Assembly (NCBI RefSeq): GCF_029873635.1
Contig: NC_080426.1
Span: 52,404,093-52,468,092 of the forward strand
From: Malania oleifera
Lineage: Eukaryota > Streptophyta > Magnoliopsida > Santalales > Ximeniaceae
Reading direction: 5' to 3'
DNA: 64,000 nucleotides
Both the position numbers and the translations under genes were made by a program. Shown here piece after piece: positions 20,699-32,591 of the stretch. Every line of letters starts with the position of its first letter. The stretch's first letter is position 1. A model generated the notes under the pieces. The model was not told the DNA's origin. It worked only from the letters and a program-made list of their open reading frames with translations, and made no database searches.

Positions 20699-22025
20699 TC
20701 AGAACAACTGTGGATATTTTCGGCATATTTCTGCTTCCAATTCCCAAGAAGCTTCCTCAACCTCATGATTCCGCCACAATACCTTTACCAAAGATACGTC
20801 CTTGGTACGTAGGTTCTGAACTTTATGATCCAGAATCTGAACAGGTTTCTCCTTATACGCTAAAGTATCCCCAATCTTCACATTCTTATAGCTGATAACA
20901 TGTGAAGGATCCAACACGTACCTCCTCAACATGGATACGTGAAACATATCGTGGATCCTCAAGAGTGCTCGGGGCAGTGCAATCCTATAGGCTACCGGAC
21001 CCACTTGCTCAAGAACCGTGAATGGTCTGATGTACCTCGGGCTCAGCTTGTCCTTCTTCCTAAATCTCATCACCCTTTTCATTGAAGCGATCCTAAAAAA
21101 TACCTTACCACCCACCTCGAACTCCCACTCACGGTGGCGAACATCTACATAGCTCTTCTGCTGACTCTGAGTTGATTTAATCCTTTCTTGGATCAAACCT
21201 ACCTTCTCAGATGCCTGTTGCACAAGTTCAGTTCCTAACACCTGATGTTCACCAACCTCACTCCAATATAGAGGAGATCGACACCTCCGACCATACAGAG
21301 CCTCGAACGGTCCCATCCTGATACTGGCCTGGAAGCTGTTGTTATAAGCGAACTCTACTAGTGGCATAAAATGTATCCGACTACCACCGAAATCTAACAC
21401 ACAAGCCCGCAGCATATCCTCTAAGATCTGTATCATCCTTTCCGACTGTCCATCAGTCTGGGGGTGCAACGCTGTAAAGAAAGTAAGTTTCGTCCCCAAT
21501 GTGTCTTGCAAGATCGTCCAGAATCGAGAAGTAAACCTCGCCAGTACCCTGTGCATTCTAACTATCTCATGCACATACATGTCTGCTAGCCTGCTCAAAT
21601 GGTAACTAACCTTCATCAGTAAAAAAGTGAGCTAATTTCAGCAATCTATCCATGATCACCCAAATAGCATTCTGCCGGTGAAGTGCTGGTGGCAATCCGG
21701 TCACAAAGTCCATGAAAATATGCTCCCATTTCCACACCAAAATAGCCAAGGGCTGTAACGGCCTTATCGACTTATGATGTTCAACTTTCACCTGTTAACA
21801 CGTTAGACACTGCTCCACGAACTGAGCAATCTTCCTCTTCATACCACTCCACCAGAAGGTCTCGCGCAAGTCCCGATACATCTTTGTACTACCTGGATGT
21901 ATTGTATACAAAGAGCAATGTGCTTCCTCCAGTATCGTCCTTCTGATCTCATCGTCGTTCGGAACACATAACCTGGTCCCAAACCTCAACACACCCCCCT
22001 CAGAGATGTTGAACTCTAAAGCCAA
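20699..22025 (-). pseudogene. Integrase with chromodomain-like C-terminus, gypsy element 1
   Basis: Pieces at 21795-22025, 21606-21791 and 20699-21616. The zinc-binding part (HPGSTKMY, FWWSGMK, CLTC) is readable, then the core begins ([24 protein letters not shown]), then HPQTDGQSERMIQILEDMLR with the catalytic Glu. A few codons before ARFTSRFW, where the second catalytic Asp should lie, are deleted. In-frame stops separate the first pieces and a frameshift lies near 21610. The last about 30 residues (LVKVLWRNHEVEEASWELE) are the chromodomain-like tail typical of Tekay/Del chromoviruses, thought to guide integration into heterochromatin. Confidence 0.85.
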
Positions 22026-22059
22026 TCCCTGTTATACCGCTTCCACAACCTCTGATAAA

Positions 22060-23660
22060 TCCACATCACTAGCCCGTGCCGCTTTTATAAGCTCAAACTA
22101 AGTCGGTTGGACCACCAAACTAGCAAGGAAAGCTTGATGATTCCCACACACTAACTCTATACCTGAGCTCTCCAGATCCTGTCTGATGTGATGCTGAGCT
22201 ACAGCTGCAGATACTATCATGTAATTCGACTTCCAACTTAACACATCGGCTACCACATTAGCTTTTTTCGGGTGATAACTGATGGTGCAATCGTTGTCCT
22301 TGATCAACTCAAGCTACTGTCTCTACCTCATATTCAGCTCCCTCTGCATTAAAAAGTACCTGAGGCTCTTGTGGTTAGTGAAAATCTCGCATTGCTTACC
22401 ATATAAATAGTGTTGCTAGATTTTCAACGCATATACAACAACAACTAACTCTAGATCATGCATAAGGTAATTCTTCTCGTATTCCTTCAATTTTTGAGAA
22501 GCATATGCTATTACCTTACCCTACTGGATAAGCACACATCCCAAGCTTTTCAGAGACGCGTCGCTATAAATCACAAAACCTCCATCCCCTGAAGGAATGG
22601 TCAAAACCGAAGTAGTAACCAACCAGTGATTCAATTCCTGAAAACACTGCTCGCAATCACTGGTAAATTCAAACTTTACCCCCTTCTTGATCAAACAAGT
22701 CAGAGGCCCAGACAACTTAGAAAACCCTTCCACGAACCGACGATAGTAACCTTCCAGTCCCAAAAAACTTAGAACCTCTTGCACACTCTTCGGCCTCACC
22801 CAATCGACCACAACTTCGATCTTGCTAGAATCAACTGATATACCATCACCAGTTACTACATGGCCTAAGAATGCCACTTGGTTCAACCAGAATTCACACT
22901 TCTTCAGCTTAGCATACAACTTCTTCTCCTGTAGAATTTTTAATACTAACCTTAGATGAATTTTATGCTCTTCCGAACTCCTCGAGTATACCAGAATATC
23001 ATCAATAAACACCACTACAAACCGGTCCAGGTACTCATGGAAAACCCTGTTCATAAGATCCATGAACATTATCGAAGCATTTGTCAACCCAAACGACATG
23101 ACTAAAAACTCGTAGTGGCTGTATCTGGTACGAAAAGCAGTCTTTGCTACATCCTCAGATCTAACCCTCACCCGATGATATCCTAACAGTAGGTCAATCT
23201 TTGAAAAGACTTGTGTACCCTGCAGTTGGTTAAAGAGATCATCAATACGAGGCAACGGGTAGCGATTCTTCACAGTTATCTTGTTAATCCCATGATAATC
23301 AATGCACATATGCATCAACCCATCCTTCTTCTTCACAAACAGTAGTAGAGCTCCCTAGGGTGAAACACTAGGTCGAATAAAACCCCTATCCAGTAATTCT
23401 CGCAACTGCTCCTTCAACTCCTGAAGTTCTGTTGGAGCCATTCGGTACGAAGCTTTAGAGATCGGTGCCTTACTAGGCAGCAACTCTATCACAAACTCCA
23501 CCTTACGATCCAGAGGTAAACCGGGTAAATCATCTAGAAACACATCCAGGAACTCGCTAACTACCCGAATATCCTCGAGTCTCAACTCATCCCACGACAG
23601 TTTCTTCACACAAACTAGATACCCTTGACATCTGTCCAAGAGTAATCTCCTTGCTTGCAA
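22060..23660 (-). pseudogene. Reverse transcriptase-RNase H, gypsy element 1
   Basis: The frame 23355-23660 carries the linker before RT (SKASYRMAPTELQELKEQL, then GFIRPSVSP). After an in-frame stop at a Trp site, 22521-23336 holds RT motifs: [43 protein letters not shown], the catalytic [13 protein letters not shown], and the start of RNase H ([14 protein letters not shown]). All pieces share one frame but are cut by stops near 23355, 22521 and 22320. Stops occur where C-to-T or G-to-A changes convert Gln or Trp codons. Confidence 0.88.
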
Positions 23661-23672
23661 TGCCGATAGAAT

Positions 23673-24023
23673 CTATGGCATCGAACACACACACGATTCC
23701 ACAAACTCGTACTCCTGCTTCCCAGGAGGTCTGAACACTACCACCTTCCTACGACAGTCGATTACAACATAACTGGAGAATAACCAATCCATCCCCAATA
23801 TGACCTCAAACCCTGACATGTCGTATACTACAAGTTTTACTGTTAGCAACTTCCCTTGGATTACCACTGGGAAGTCCTCTAACACCCTTCTACAGAATGA
23901 TATACTCCCAGATGGTGTGGCTACAGACAATCCCTCTTTTATGACTTGGGTCTCCACCTCACACAGTTTCATAAAATTAACAAATATAAAGGAGTGGATT
24001 GCACCCAAATCAAATAAAACCAT
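23673..24023 (-). pseudogene. Aspartic protease domain, gypsy element 1
   Basis: The frame resembles retroviral-type protease of chromoviruses. The active-site region reads FDLGAIHSFI, where the family has Asp-Ser/Thr-Gly, so the Ser is replaced by Leu and activity is unlikely. The flap-side motif EVILGMDWL is present. It is in a different frame from gag and ends in a stop before the RT linker. Confidence 0.8.
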
Positions 24024-24031
24024 AGCTCTAT

Positions 24032-25129
24032 TTAAAACAACATCATAGTACCTGTCACCATATTCCCCGCATGCTCAGCATCTGCTGGAGTAAGCAAGTA
24101 TACCCTCGTTGGAGCTGTGTTCGTCTGGTGGGTTCCCCGGGATACTCGATTACTCCCTCGATTTTGACTCGAAGAAGGCGTACCCCTCTTTGGTGCATGA
24201 TAATCCTGAGCCATGTGACTTGACTGGCCAAAGTTGTAGCAGTTATCCCCAAACGATTGGCACTCACCGCTATGCCCAATACGGCACTTGGTACAACGAT
24301 CACTCACCTGGCTCATCTGAGAACCTTGATGCTCGGTATTCTGTCGATAACTCAAGCCCTTGTTCCTCTTCTTCCACTATCCCTGATGAGATCCATACTG
24401 AGAACCAGAAGGTACTAGCCTCTTCTTCTACTCCTGGTCGTCCTCATCCTCTCAAGTGCCAATCTCAATGACAATGGCTTTATCCACCACAATCGAGAAC
24501 TCACGGATTTGAAGCATACCTACTAATCTACGGATATCCTTCCTCAGGCCCTTCTCAAACCTCCGAGTCTTCTCGTACTCATTTGAGATCAAACACAGTG
24601 CAAACTGGGATATCTCTATATACCGAGCAGCATACCCTTGCACCGTTATACTTCCCTGAGTCAGCGCAGAAAACTCATCCTCCTTAGCGTCGCGTACAGA
24701 ATCCGGGAAGTATCTATCAAAGAACACCTCCTTAAAACGGCTCCAAGAAATCTCCATAAGACCAGCCCTCCGCTTCTCCAGTAAATTCACTATAGTTCAC
24801 CCACGCCCTGCCTCCTCTGACAACTGGAAGGTAGCATAGAGGACTCTCTTCCTGTTTGTGTAGTGTAGGACCTCCAAAATCCTCTCAATCTTCTCAAACC
24901 AGTCCTCTGCTATCATCAGGTCATGTCCCCTTGAGAACGTCGGAGGATGCATGCGTGTGAACCTATCAATAGTGCTTCTCAAACCAGGCATAGGAGAATG
25001 TTCGTGTCTCCTCACCCTCCACATGATCTCCAGAAGGACCTGCCTCATCAAACCTCGAGGCACAGTAGGAGACTCATCACTTGCCGTCTCCTCGAAGCCA
25101 CTTCCCAGGTCATTATCCTTGGGCTCCAT
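24032..25129 (-). pseudogene. Gag of gypsy element 1
   Basis: The start is taken at the ATG at 25129 (MEPKDNDLG), not the upstream ATG at 25183. The gag core is readable: MHPPTFSRGHDLMIAEDWF, RVLYATFQLSEEA, then after an in-frame stop near 24798 SRFKEVFFDRYFPDSVRDA. A second in-frame stop lies at about 24452. The nucleocapsid part has CTKCRIGHSGEC followed by a degenerate knuckle CYNFGQSSHMAQDY that has lost two Cys. Protease follows in another frame. Confidence 0.8.
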
Positions 25130-25436
25130 TCTGAAAAAATAATAGAGTTTTATCAAGACTTCTACAACACGTATAGTTAACACAAATATCTAACCACAAT
25201 CATGTTAACCACTACCTATCAGGTCTAGATCTGTCCTATCGCACTGACACGAAAGTCACCAATGGTTTGCCATGATTTTATTGAAATCGTCATTCCAAGA
25301 AAAACATAGAACACGACCGACCAATCCTGATCTAGCAACAAAACATCCCTTAACCAACTCTACCCACATCCAACCTCCTATGCTCTGGTATGTACACACA
25401 GTTATGCCTAACCAAGTCTACAAGACCTAACAACCT
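25130..25436 (-). other. Leader of gypsy element 1
   Basis: Untranslated region of about 300 bases between PBS and gag; no frame or motif recognised. Confidence 0.6.
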
Positions 25437-25438
25437 AG

Positions 25439-25451
25439 CTGTGATACCAAG
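25439..25451 (-). promoter_or_regulatory. Primer-binding site of gypsy element 1
   Basis: Minus-strand CTTGGTATCACAGC next to the LTR end. It matches the initiator-Met primer site except for one base (TCACAGC for TCAGAGC). Confidence 0.75.
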
Positions 25452-26027
25452 TTGTCATGCCCCGAACCCGGTAATGGGACCTAGGGGTAAATAAGTAACC
25501 TAACCTGTCCCTGTATCATACAAAACATCCGTGACATAGTACAATGAATGAGGGTCCACCCCGTAGGGGTCCCAAGCACCCTAAACACATCCATATATAA
25601 TAGAATATACGCAGCAGAAAATGGTCTTTCTCTACATATCCTATACCATACCAGAGTCTATATAAAAAGGAAATCTAGGTCCATAATACAAAATACAACA
25701 CGAGTGTCCGCCAAAACCACAAAAGACCACCCGATACAGTCCTAGTACTTACCCAAGTACCTCTTACAGTACACCGACCACTACGCTCCCAACTCAAAGG
25801 AAGTTAGTTCCGATTATTTGAAGGACCTGAAAAATATATACATACAGCAGGGGTGAGACACCTCTTAATAAGGCAGATACATGTTATATCAGTGTGTGGC
25901 ATTTGAGTGTTATCATGATACACAAAACATACACAGTTAAATGAAATTCCAGTATTTTCACAATACAGTTCCACTATAGTGCATACACGCACACACACAT
26001 GATCAAGTAACCCGGTGTTGTCACACT

Positions 26028-26262
26028 TGTTGGCTTTATGGGAAGTCAGCAGTCAACCCTGTTGCGAGGGATCATAGTAGTGGGCCTTAGTTCGACAGTG
26101 CTTGGCATGCCAACCCATCAGCACCCCTACTTAGAATTGATGTAGCTCCTCATGTCCACCCGACGCTTAGTACGGGGCTCTGCACTGCCGTTTAAAGGAA
26201 AAGGTTGCGCCCCTTCTACCACCAATTGGTTTTAGAAGAACCGATAGCGCTTGATCCTAACA
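26028..26262 (+). repeat. TRIM 5' terminal repeat
   Basis: 235 bases bounded by TGTTGG and CCTAACA. Confidence 0.9.
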
Positions 26263-26264
26263 AG

Positions 26265-26276
26265 TGGTATCAGAGC
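26265..26276 (+). promoter_or_regulatory. TRIM primer-binding site
   Basis: TGGTATCAGAGC, an exact match to the plant initiator-Met PBS, two bases after the repeat end. Confidence 0.9.
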
Positions 26277-26323
26277 AAGGTCACGGGTTCGAGCGCTTCC
26301 AGGGTAGCTGCTGTGGGGGTGAT

Positions 26324-26558
26324 TGTTGGCTTTATGGGAAGTCAGCAATCAACCCTATTGCGAGGGATCATAGCAGTGGGCCCTAGCTCGACAGTGCTTG
26401 GATTTCCAGCTCGTCGGCACCCCTACTTAGAATTGGTGCAGCCCCTCATGTCCACCCAACGCTTAGTGTGGGGCTCTGCGCTGCTGTTTAAAGGAAAAGG
26501 TTGCGCCCCTTCTACCACCAATTGGTTTTAGAAGAACCGGTAGTGCTTGATCCTAACA
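26324..26558 (+). repeat. TRIM 3' terminal repeat
   Basis: 235 bases, preceded by the purine-rich tract at 26311-26323. Confidence 0.9.
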
Positions 26559-27508
26559 ACACCCTTCAACCTGAAGTCGGCCCACATTACACGGTGTCCT
26601 CGGAACATGGCTAGTCCTAGACTCCCATGGCATTATATCGGTACAAACTAGTGGATCCACACCCTTCGGTGATCAGCCGGTAAGGCTCACGCCCTTGGAT
26701 ATAGAACTGGAAACTCTTACCAAACATGGCCTAGCGATTTTATATGCCCACGGATATAGAGCCGGACACTCTTTTTGTACCTAGAACAACTCGAAACCTA
26801 GTTCCTATTTTATTGCATTTTCACAAAACACAACTATGTATGCTCATGTAACCAAACAAACCACACCCATTTGGTAATCTAAAATCATGGTTTTTCCAAA
26901 CATATACAGTTAAATAAGTCAAGGCATGACCATCCCTATAACACAATATATATCACAATATATTCACGGTTTTCCAACAAAACTAGGGATGTAACCCATT
27001 GCCCCCTTTTACCAAAACTATAATCATGAAAAATCCATAGTTTTACCTATTAGATCCCCCCAAATGAGTTACCGAAACACACACAGGACTGTGAACCATA
27101 ATTTCACTGAGTCTGATTTCAAAAATAACAGACATAAACTGAATCCCCTTACCTTTCCCCAAATGGTCAATCCCGAACTCTACGGCCCCTAAACAGTTAA
27201 CCAAGTTCCCAAAACCTATAAAGCACAGTACATATGATACTCACAATTCTATTCTCTACATAACTACTAGATCAGAATTGAAAATCGTGTCTTACCTCAA
27301 TTTCGAGCCAAAGCCCAAAACCTCCTGAAACGAAGGTCTGATCCATAGAACTTGTAGAGAATTCTTCCTTGATCCTCGTGGTAATGTCGGATCAATGATT
27401 CCTACTATGAACGAAAAAGAAATCTAGGGAGAGAGAGAGAATATGTTGAGTTTCTATAGAGATAGAGAGAGAATTTGAGTTTTCTTAGCTGAGAAGTAAT
27501 GAAAATAT

Positions 27509-27517
27509 CTATTTATA
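27509..27517 (-). promoter_or_regulatory. TATA box of gypsy element 1 5' LTR
   Basis: Minus-strand TATAAATAG, followed by a CT-rich leader and preceded (27540-27620) by imperfect GTCGACGA-type motifs. Confidence 0.65.
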
Positions 27518-27688
27518 ACCCTTTGACCCGGCCACTCCTCGTCGACGAGACTCTGCATTTCATCGCCAAGAACTACAAAGACTTCGTTGACAAACTCTGG
27601 CTTCGTCGAAGAAGCTTGCTTAATTACCAATTTACCCCTCTCTTAATTAATTAATTCCCTATTTCACGGTTTGAGTTCTTACAATTTT

Positions 27689-28671
27689 TGCCCTAATATT
27701 TTTTCTAATGCCCACTAATCTAAGAAAATAAGCCCCTAGATATATAGAGAGGCCAAATTATGACTATTGGGGACTTTATGGGTATTATTAGAAAAGATTA
27801 AAAACCAGTTTAAGTTTTAACCCCATTTAAGTATTTTGACCACAGTAAAATATTAAGCAACTCGAGAGGTTTCGGGTGGTTGAACGTTAGTTTGGTCACT
27901 TGAATAGACATAGATTTAAAAAGAATTTTAAAAAGTTTTATCACCCGAGTCTAGGTTCAGTTGGCTGAACAAAAGTCAGAAACATTATGTTTGTGGTTCG
28001 GGTGCCCGAAGTTAAGTTCGGTTAACCAAACTCCAATCTTCGGTCGCCCGAGGCCTATTTTGAGTTAAAATATTCAGTGGCCCAAGGTGGTGAAAAGTGT
28101 CCTTTTAAGGGTTCAGGCGCCCGGAGATGATACACTCATTTCTGGTTCAGTCACTCGAAACCAGGTCAACCTGCTGACTTCCCAGCGGTTCGGGTGCCCG
28201 AGGTGTTTTGAACACCTCAGGTTCCGTCGTCCGACCTCTCACATATTTTGCTTCTTTAAGTCCAATTTTAAACCATTTGATTCCCCTGATTATGTAAGTG
28301 ATATGGGGACTGTTTGTGCATTTTTTTTTAGGGACCTAAGGTCTTTTCTAAGGCCTTTTTAAGTACGTCGAACAACCTGGCATCATTCGACCGAATCCCT
28401 AAGGTCTCTCTAAGGTTTTTAGGTTATAGATCCTTCTTGCATGATATGCAGATTATTACAGACCTTTTCTTAATTAAAATTACAGACCCAAATAGAAAAT
28501 ACAATGAATAAATATGCTGGGTCTTCACTTCTCTTCAAGTCGCCGCATGCCATCAATATGTTCTAGTTAGTATGATCCTACACACAAACTTGAAAGCCAT
28601 AAAATACAAAGAATATTTGTCATTATCAGATTCGAGAATGACCTATAAGGTCAATAGAAGCTAACCTAACA
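27689..28671 (-). repeat. SIRE-like copia 5' LTR, right part
   Basis: Continuation of the LTR begun at 17421. On the minus strand it starts TGTTAGGTTAGC at 28671. The segment 27975-28240 has about eight imperfect palindromes of the type ggttcgggtgcccga. It abuts a tandem repeat at 28672. Confidence 0.7.
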
Positions 28672-28994
28672 AACTTAGTGGATTTAAGCACTTAGGTGTC
28701 CAAGTTGGGCATATGAGGTCCAAACTAAGTAGGGTTAGTCTTGACACATCCATGACATTGAGCTGGACGTGTCAAAGATGAGGGTGTCCAAAAATCCATT
28801 ATTGGGAGCTTTTTGTGCACTTTAAGTAAAGTTAGTATACAAACACAATTAGCAAACTTAGTGGATTTAAACACTCAGGTGTCCAAGTCAGGGATACAAG
28901 GTACATCCATGACATTGAGCTGGATGTGTTGGGGTGGACGGTTCCCAAAAACTCCTCTCTAGGAGCTTTTTGCATACTTAGAAGTAAACTTAGA
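28672..28994. repeat. ~160-180 bp tandem repeat, left block
   Basis: Monomers start at cttagtggatttaagcac (28674 and 28857). Each also has a gacattgagctggacgtg block and a gggagctttttgtgcact block. The array resumes at 36621 after the CACTA insertion. Confidence 0.8.
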
Positions 28995-30075
28995 CACTAC
29001 AAAAAAACAAGTTTTTAGTGATGAAACTATTAGTGACGGATTAAATTTCATCACTAAAAGTAGGGTATTAGTGACGATTTCAGCAACCGTCACTAATACG
29101 ACACTATTAGTGATGGATATGAACCCGTCACTAATAGTTTCGTCATTAAAAACCCAAAAATATAGCAGGAAAAATATTTTTCCCGTAAAAGTTATCCCGC
29201 GAAAATATTAGCGACGATTTGCACGGTATTAGTGACAAATTATATCCGTCACTAAAAGGAAGTTATTAGTGATAGTTAAATAACCGTCACTACTATTATT
29301 TACAAAAAAATAAAAAAGTATTAGTGACGAATCCTAAAATTCGTCACTATTAGCCCATTATTATGACGGATTTGGGAACTGTCACTAATGATTCGTTTAT
29401 TTAAAAAAAAAAAAATTAGCTGAGAGTATTAGTGATGAATATGAAGATTCGTCACTAATAGTCCATTATTAGTGATGGATTTCGGAACCGTCACTAATGC
29501 TTTCTTTATTTACAAAAAATAAAAAATTTAGTTCAGAGTATTAGTGATGAGTTTTAGGATTCGTCACTATTAGCCCATTATTAGTGACGGATTTGGGAAC
29601 CGTCACTAATGCTTTGTTTATTTAAAAAAATAAAAAAAAATTAGTTTAGAGTATTAGTGACAAATCTCCATATTCGTCACTAATAATGACTATTAGTGAC
29701 GAATTTGTGAACCGTCACTAATGCTTCCTTTATTTACAAAAAATAAAAAAAAAATTTAGTTCAGAGTATTAGTAACGAATCCTGAACTTCGTCACTATTA
29801 GCCCTTTATTAGTGATGGATTTGGGAACCGTCCCTAATGTTTCGTTTATTTAAAAAAATAAAAATAAAAATTATTTCAGAGTATTAGTGACGAATCTTGA
29901 AATTCGTCATTATTAGCCCTTTATTAGTAACGAATTTGGGAACCGCCACTATTGCTTCTTTTATTTAAAAAAAAAAAAAAAATTAGTTCCGAGTATTAGT
30001 GACGAATTTGGAGATTCGTCACTAATAGTCCATTATTAGTGACGAATTTAGATTCGTCACTAATACTTCTTTTAT
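28995..30075. repeat. Left subterminal repeat region of the CACTA element
   Basis: Blocks of about 115 bases, at least six in a row, each holding one or two hairpins of the form attagtgacgaattt...attcgtcactaat, separated by A/T-rich spacers (tttatttaaaaaaataaaa). Confidence 0.9.
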
Positions 30076-30083
30076 AAATTTTG

Positions 30084-30310
30084 CCCCAATCTTCTTCCTT
30101 CTCTTCCCTCCTTTCCTGAAATCCTCCCGCCTCGCTCTGCTGTGCTCGTCCCTCCCGAACGTCCCTCCTCGATCCCCCTTCTTTCCTCTTTTCCCTCCTT
30201 CCTTCTTCACCACCTACACCTTCCTTCTTCCTGCTAGTGCGCTCATCTCCCTGCCCTCAAATCCGGAGCCGCCGCAGCCGCAGCAGCCACCCACTTCTGC
30301 CTCCCAACCC
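30084..30310 (+). other. Pyrimidine-rich, GC-richer segment inside the CACTA element
   Basis: About 230 bases of ccttctcttccctcc-type sequence ending in a CCG/CAG-rich stretch (ggagccgccgcagccgcagc, 30266-30285). It contrasts sharply with the AT-rich surroundings and resembles a plant 5' untranslated leader plus start of a coding exon. No continuing frame is seen. It may be the transposase leader remnant or a captured host gene piece. Confidence 0.4.
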
Positions 30311-32554
30311 CTGTTACAACCTAGCTAACAGTCAAATATGGTTTTTTAATTTAATCTACTATTCTATATGTTTTTTTTAAAAAAAATTTTAATAAGTTTT
30401 AGTCATCTTTTTTTTTTACCTAATTTTATTACGAGAAAAGGAACAAACCATCCATTTTCCTGAGTACAGACATCCTTCTTATCTTCCTCGGCAGAAACTT
30501 GGAAGATTCTCATATTAGAAGGAGCCATAGCAAAAAGGAAAAAAAAATAGTAACAAAAATCTAGCAGCTTATATACATATTGTACCACATTCGCACTGTT
30601 TTCTATTTTCGTCTTGCCAGTGCTCTTTCCTTGTTCCACTATTTCATTTTTCATGGGCCCGGTCTGAGGTTTGGTTTTGGAGGGACTATTATTAGCCGTT
30701 GAACCCAATGATTCAGATGACTGATAGAAAAGAAGGGACCAAAATTCAGGCCATTAGTCTTTTGAACATTAACTATTTAATACCGACTATTGTATGAGAG
30801 AAATGAAAAATACCTTTGGCAATTGGTCGTTTGCTTTACTAAAATCACATAAGCCTTCAATATTAACAGATCTCCTAGCCTTAGATCTTAGGCATACAAG
30901 CTGCACCATTCACCAAAATGGATCAACTTAAAAATTGTTTTTCAAGGCCGGATGAAATAAAGAATCTAGTTTTTTTTTTTTTTTGGCCATAAAATTAATG
31001 TAATAAAAGCTAAAAATGCCATAAACAATACCACAGTGCGAGACATAATTAAAGAATTCTTTGTATTTTTTTTGTTGAAAAATCATATAATCCCTATCAA
31101 GTATGCAGATATTATATGGCATCATAACCGAGCGGCACATAGATGAATTCAGATATCCATTTGAGTAAGGTAGGAAAAGAAACTGTTTAAATTGCAAAAT
31201 ATCCTTCCTCGATTTTTTTCAGGCCCGCTTGTTTCCTTTCCACCATCCTTTCTTGAGATTTGAAGAGATCATAAATGTCTAGAAGGAAAAAAAACCCTAA
31301 ATTCACTGCGATTGATATACCGAGAAACTCCCTCACTTTCATCCCCTTCCACACACATAATCTCTCTCTCTTTCCCTGGAAATTTCCAGAATTTTCAAAA
31401 TTTGTTCTTAACCAGTTTAAAGGATTGTGTTCATAACGTGCTTCCCTTTCTCACTCACTCTCTTAATCTTATAAAAGAATTCATACCCCAAAACTCACTT
31501 CGCGTGAATTCGGAAGCTACCGTTTACTCCATTAGTGGCTAATACTAGATAGCATTCTCCAATATTAAAAAGTGTTTAGAAAAGGAATTATGACACAATG
31601 ACATGAATCATGATGCCTTCACTTTGTGCACAAGGGGAACGATTGACTTCCTATTGATCACCTCTTTCATTTAATTTAATCTCCAATGTAAATTGAAATA
31701 CTGAAATACATGCTTGTGTTGAACGCCAGCTGCATGGCTGACGCAATACATTGTGAATTGCATGCTGGCAGTGGATTTAGGTTCTCGCATGCTCAAACTA
31801 ACTAGTATCTACATAATACATATTATTGTGATTTGTTTGCTTGAATCTATCAAGTTTTAGTGCATAAATATTTTGGGATATGTTCAATTTACAAACGGCA
31901 TGCTGTCGAATTTTTGTTAAAGTTTGTCCATAATAAAACTATGTACAAAGAAATGTATGCATGATCAGTTAAAACTTAAAATCATTCTAACTCGCGCCTC
32001 ACGTGTTGAAATTTGTAAGAAAAGAGACGATCTTAGGCTTATAATTGAAAATCAAAAAGACTTGACTAAGAAAAACAATCTTAAGTGTACAGTGAAAGGT
32101 TATGAAGTAAATGTCATATGAAGTAAAATGCCAAATTAATTACTGCCATTCATACCTAATCGTACATGTGAGACAAATCAATTGTTATATTTCAATTGAT
32201 TATTAGTCATACTATGTTGACTAATAATCACTTGAACATGTTAATTATTTGTTTCACTTACGATTAGTAATGTTTGTATTTCAACCATTCTTTGATTGTC
32301 TAATGTGGACAGTTCAGGAAGTTGTATTTACATTGTTGTCATCATTCACGCTTTGTCAATTGTCATTATATATTCCGAGCACGTCTCTACTTGTGTTATA
32401 ATATAGCGAAATTTTCAATGATTAACGAATACATATATTACTAGCTCCTCTAAAGAGCTTTATACGTTATTCTAACTTGGACACTAAAACCAATTAAGCT
32501 GAGTGTTAGGGGGTGACGGTAATGGGGTCCTTTTTTTTTTTTTTTTTTTTTTTG

Positions 32555-32591
<37 letters not shown>

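Larger units (their letters stand above)
26028..26558 (+). mobile_element. TRIM retrotransposon (531 bp) nested in a gypsy LTR
   Basis: Two direct 235-bp repeats (26028-26262 and 26324-26558) start TGTTGGC and end CCTAACA. Between them are only 61 bases: a PBS (TGGTATCAGAGC, 26265-26276) near the first repeat and a purine-rich tract (ctgtgggggtgat, 26311-26323) right before the second. The flanks are ACACT (26023-26027) and ACACC (26559-26563), a target duplication with one change. The uninterrupted gypsy LTR at 19297-19320 shows the empty site. There is no coding capacity, which defines TRIMs. The repeats differ at about 9% of sites. Confidence 0.92.
18738..27683 (-). mobile_element. Tekay/Del-like Ty3/gypsy chromovirus (degenerate)
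   Basis: The LTRs are 18738-20435 and 25453-27683, the latter enlarged by a TRIM insertion. In minus order it has LTR, PBS, gag, protease, reverse transcriptase-RNase H, integrase with a chromodomain-like tail, PPT and LTR, flanked by the perfect 5-bp duplication ATTTT. The two LTRs differ by many transitions, so insertion is old. The pol frame carries numerous stops, at least two frameshifts and a deletion in the integrase, so it codes for nothing functional. Confidence 0.9.
25453..27683 (-). repeat. 5' LTR of gypsy element 1 (interrupted by a TRIM)
   Basis: It matches 18738-20435 except for the insertion at 26028-26558 and its duplicated target; without these it is about 1.70 kb. Many transitions separate the two LTRs. 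Confidence 0.88.

Noticed and set aside
26205-26531. 108-codon plus-strand frame at 26205-26531
   Set aside because: It runs across the TRIM repeats and its 61-base interior; it is a by-product of the duplicated repeat.
30403-30708. 101-codon minus-strand frame in the CACTA as a captured gene
   Set aside because: No recognised domain, no homologous continuation, Phe/Tyr-rich middle; length is within chance expectation.
31924-32121. 65-codon Lys-rich plus-strand frame in the CACTA
   Set aside because: Composition reflects AT-rich DNA; no motif or start context.
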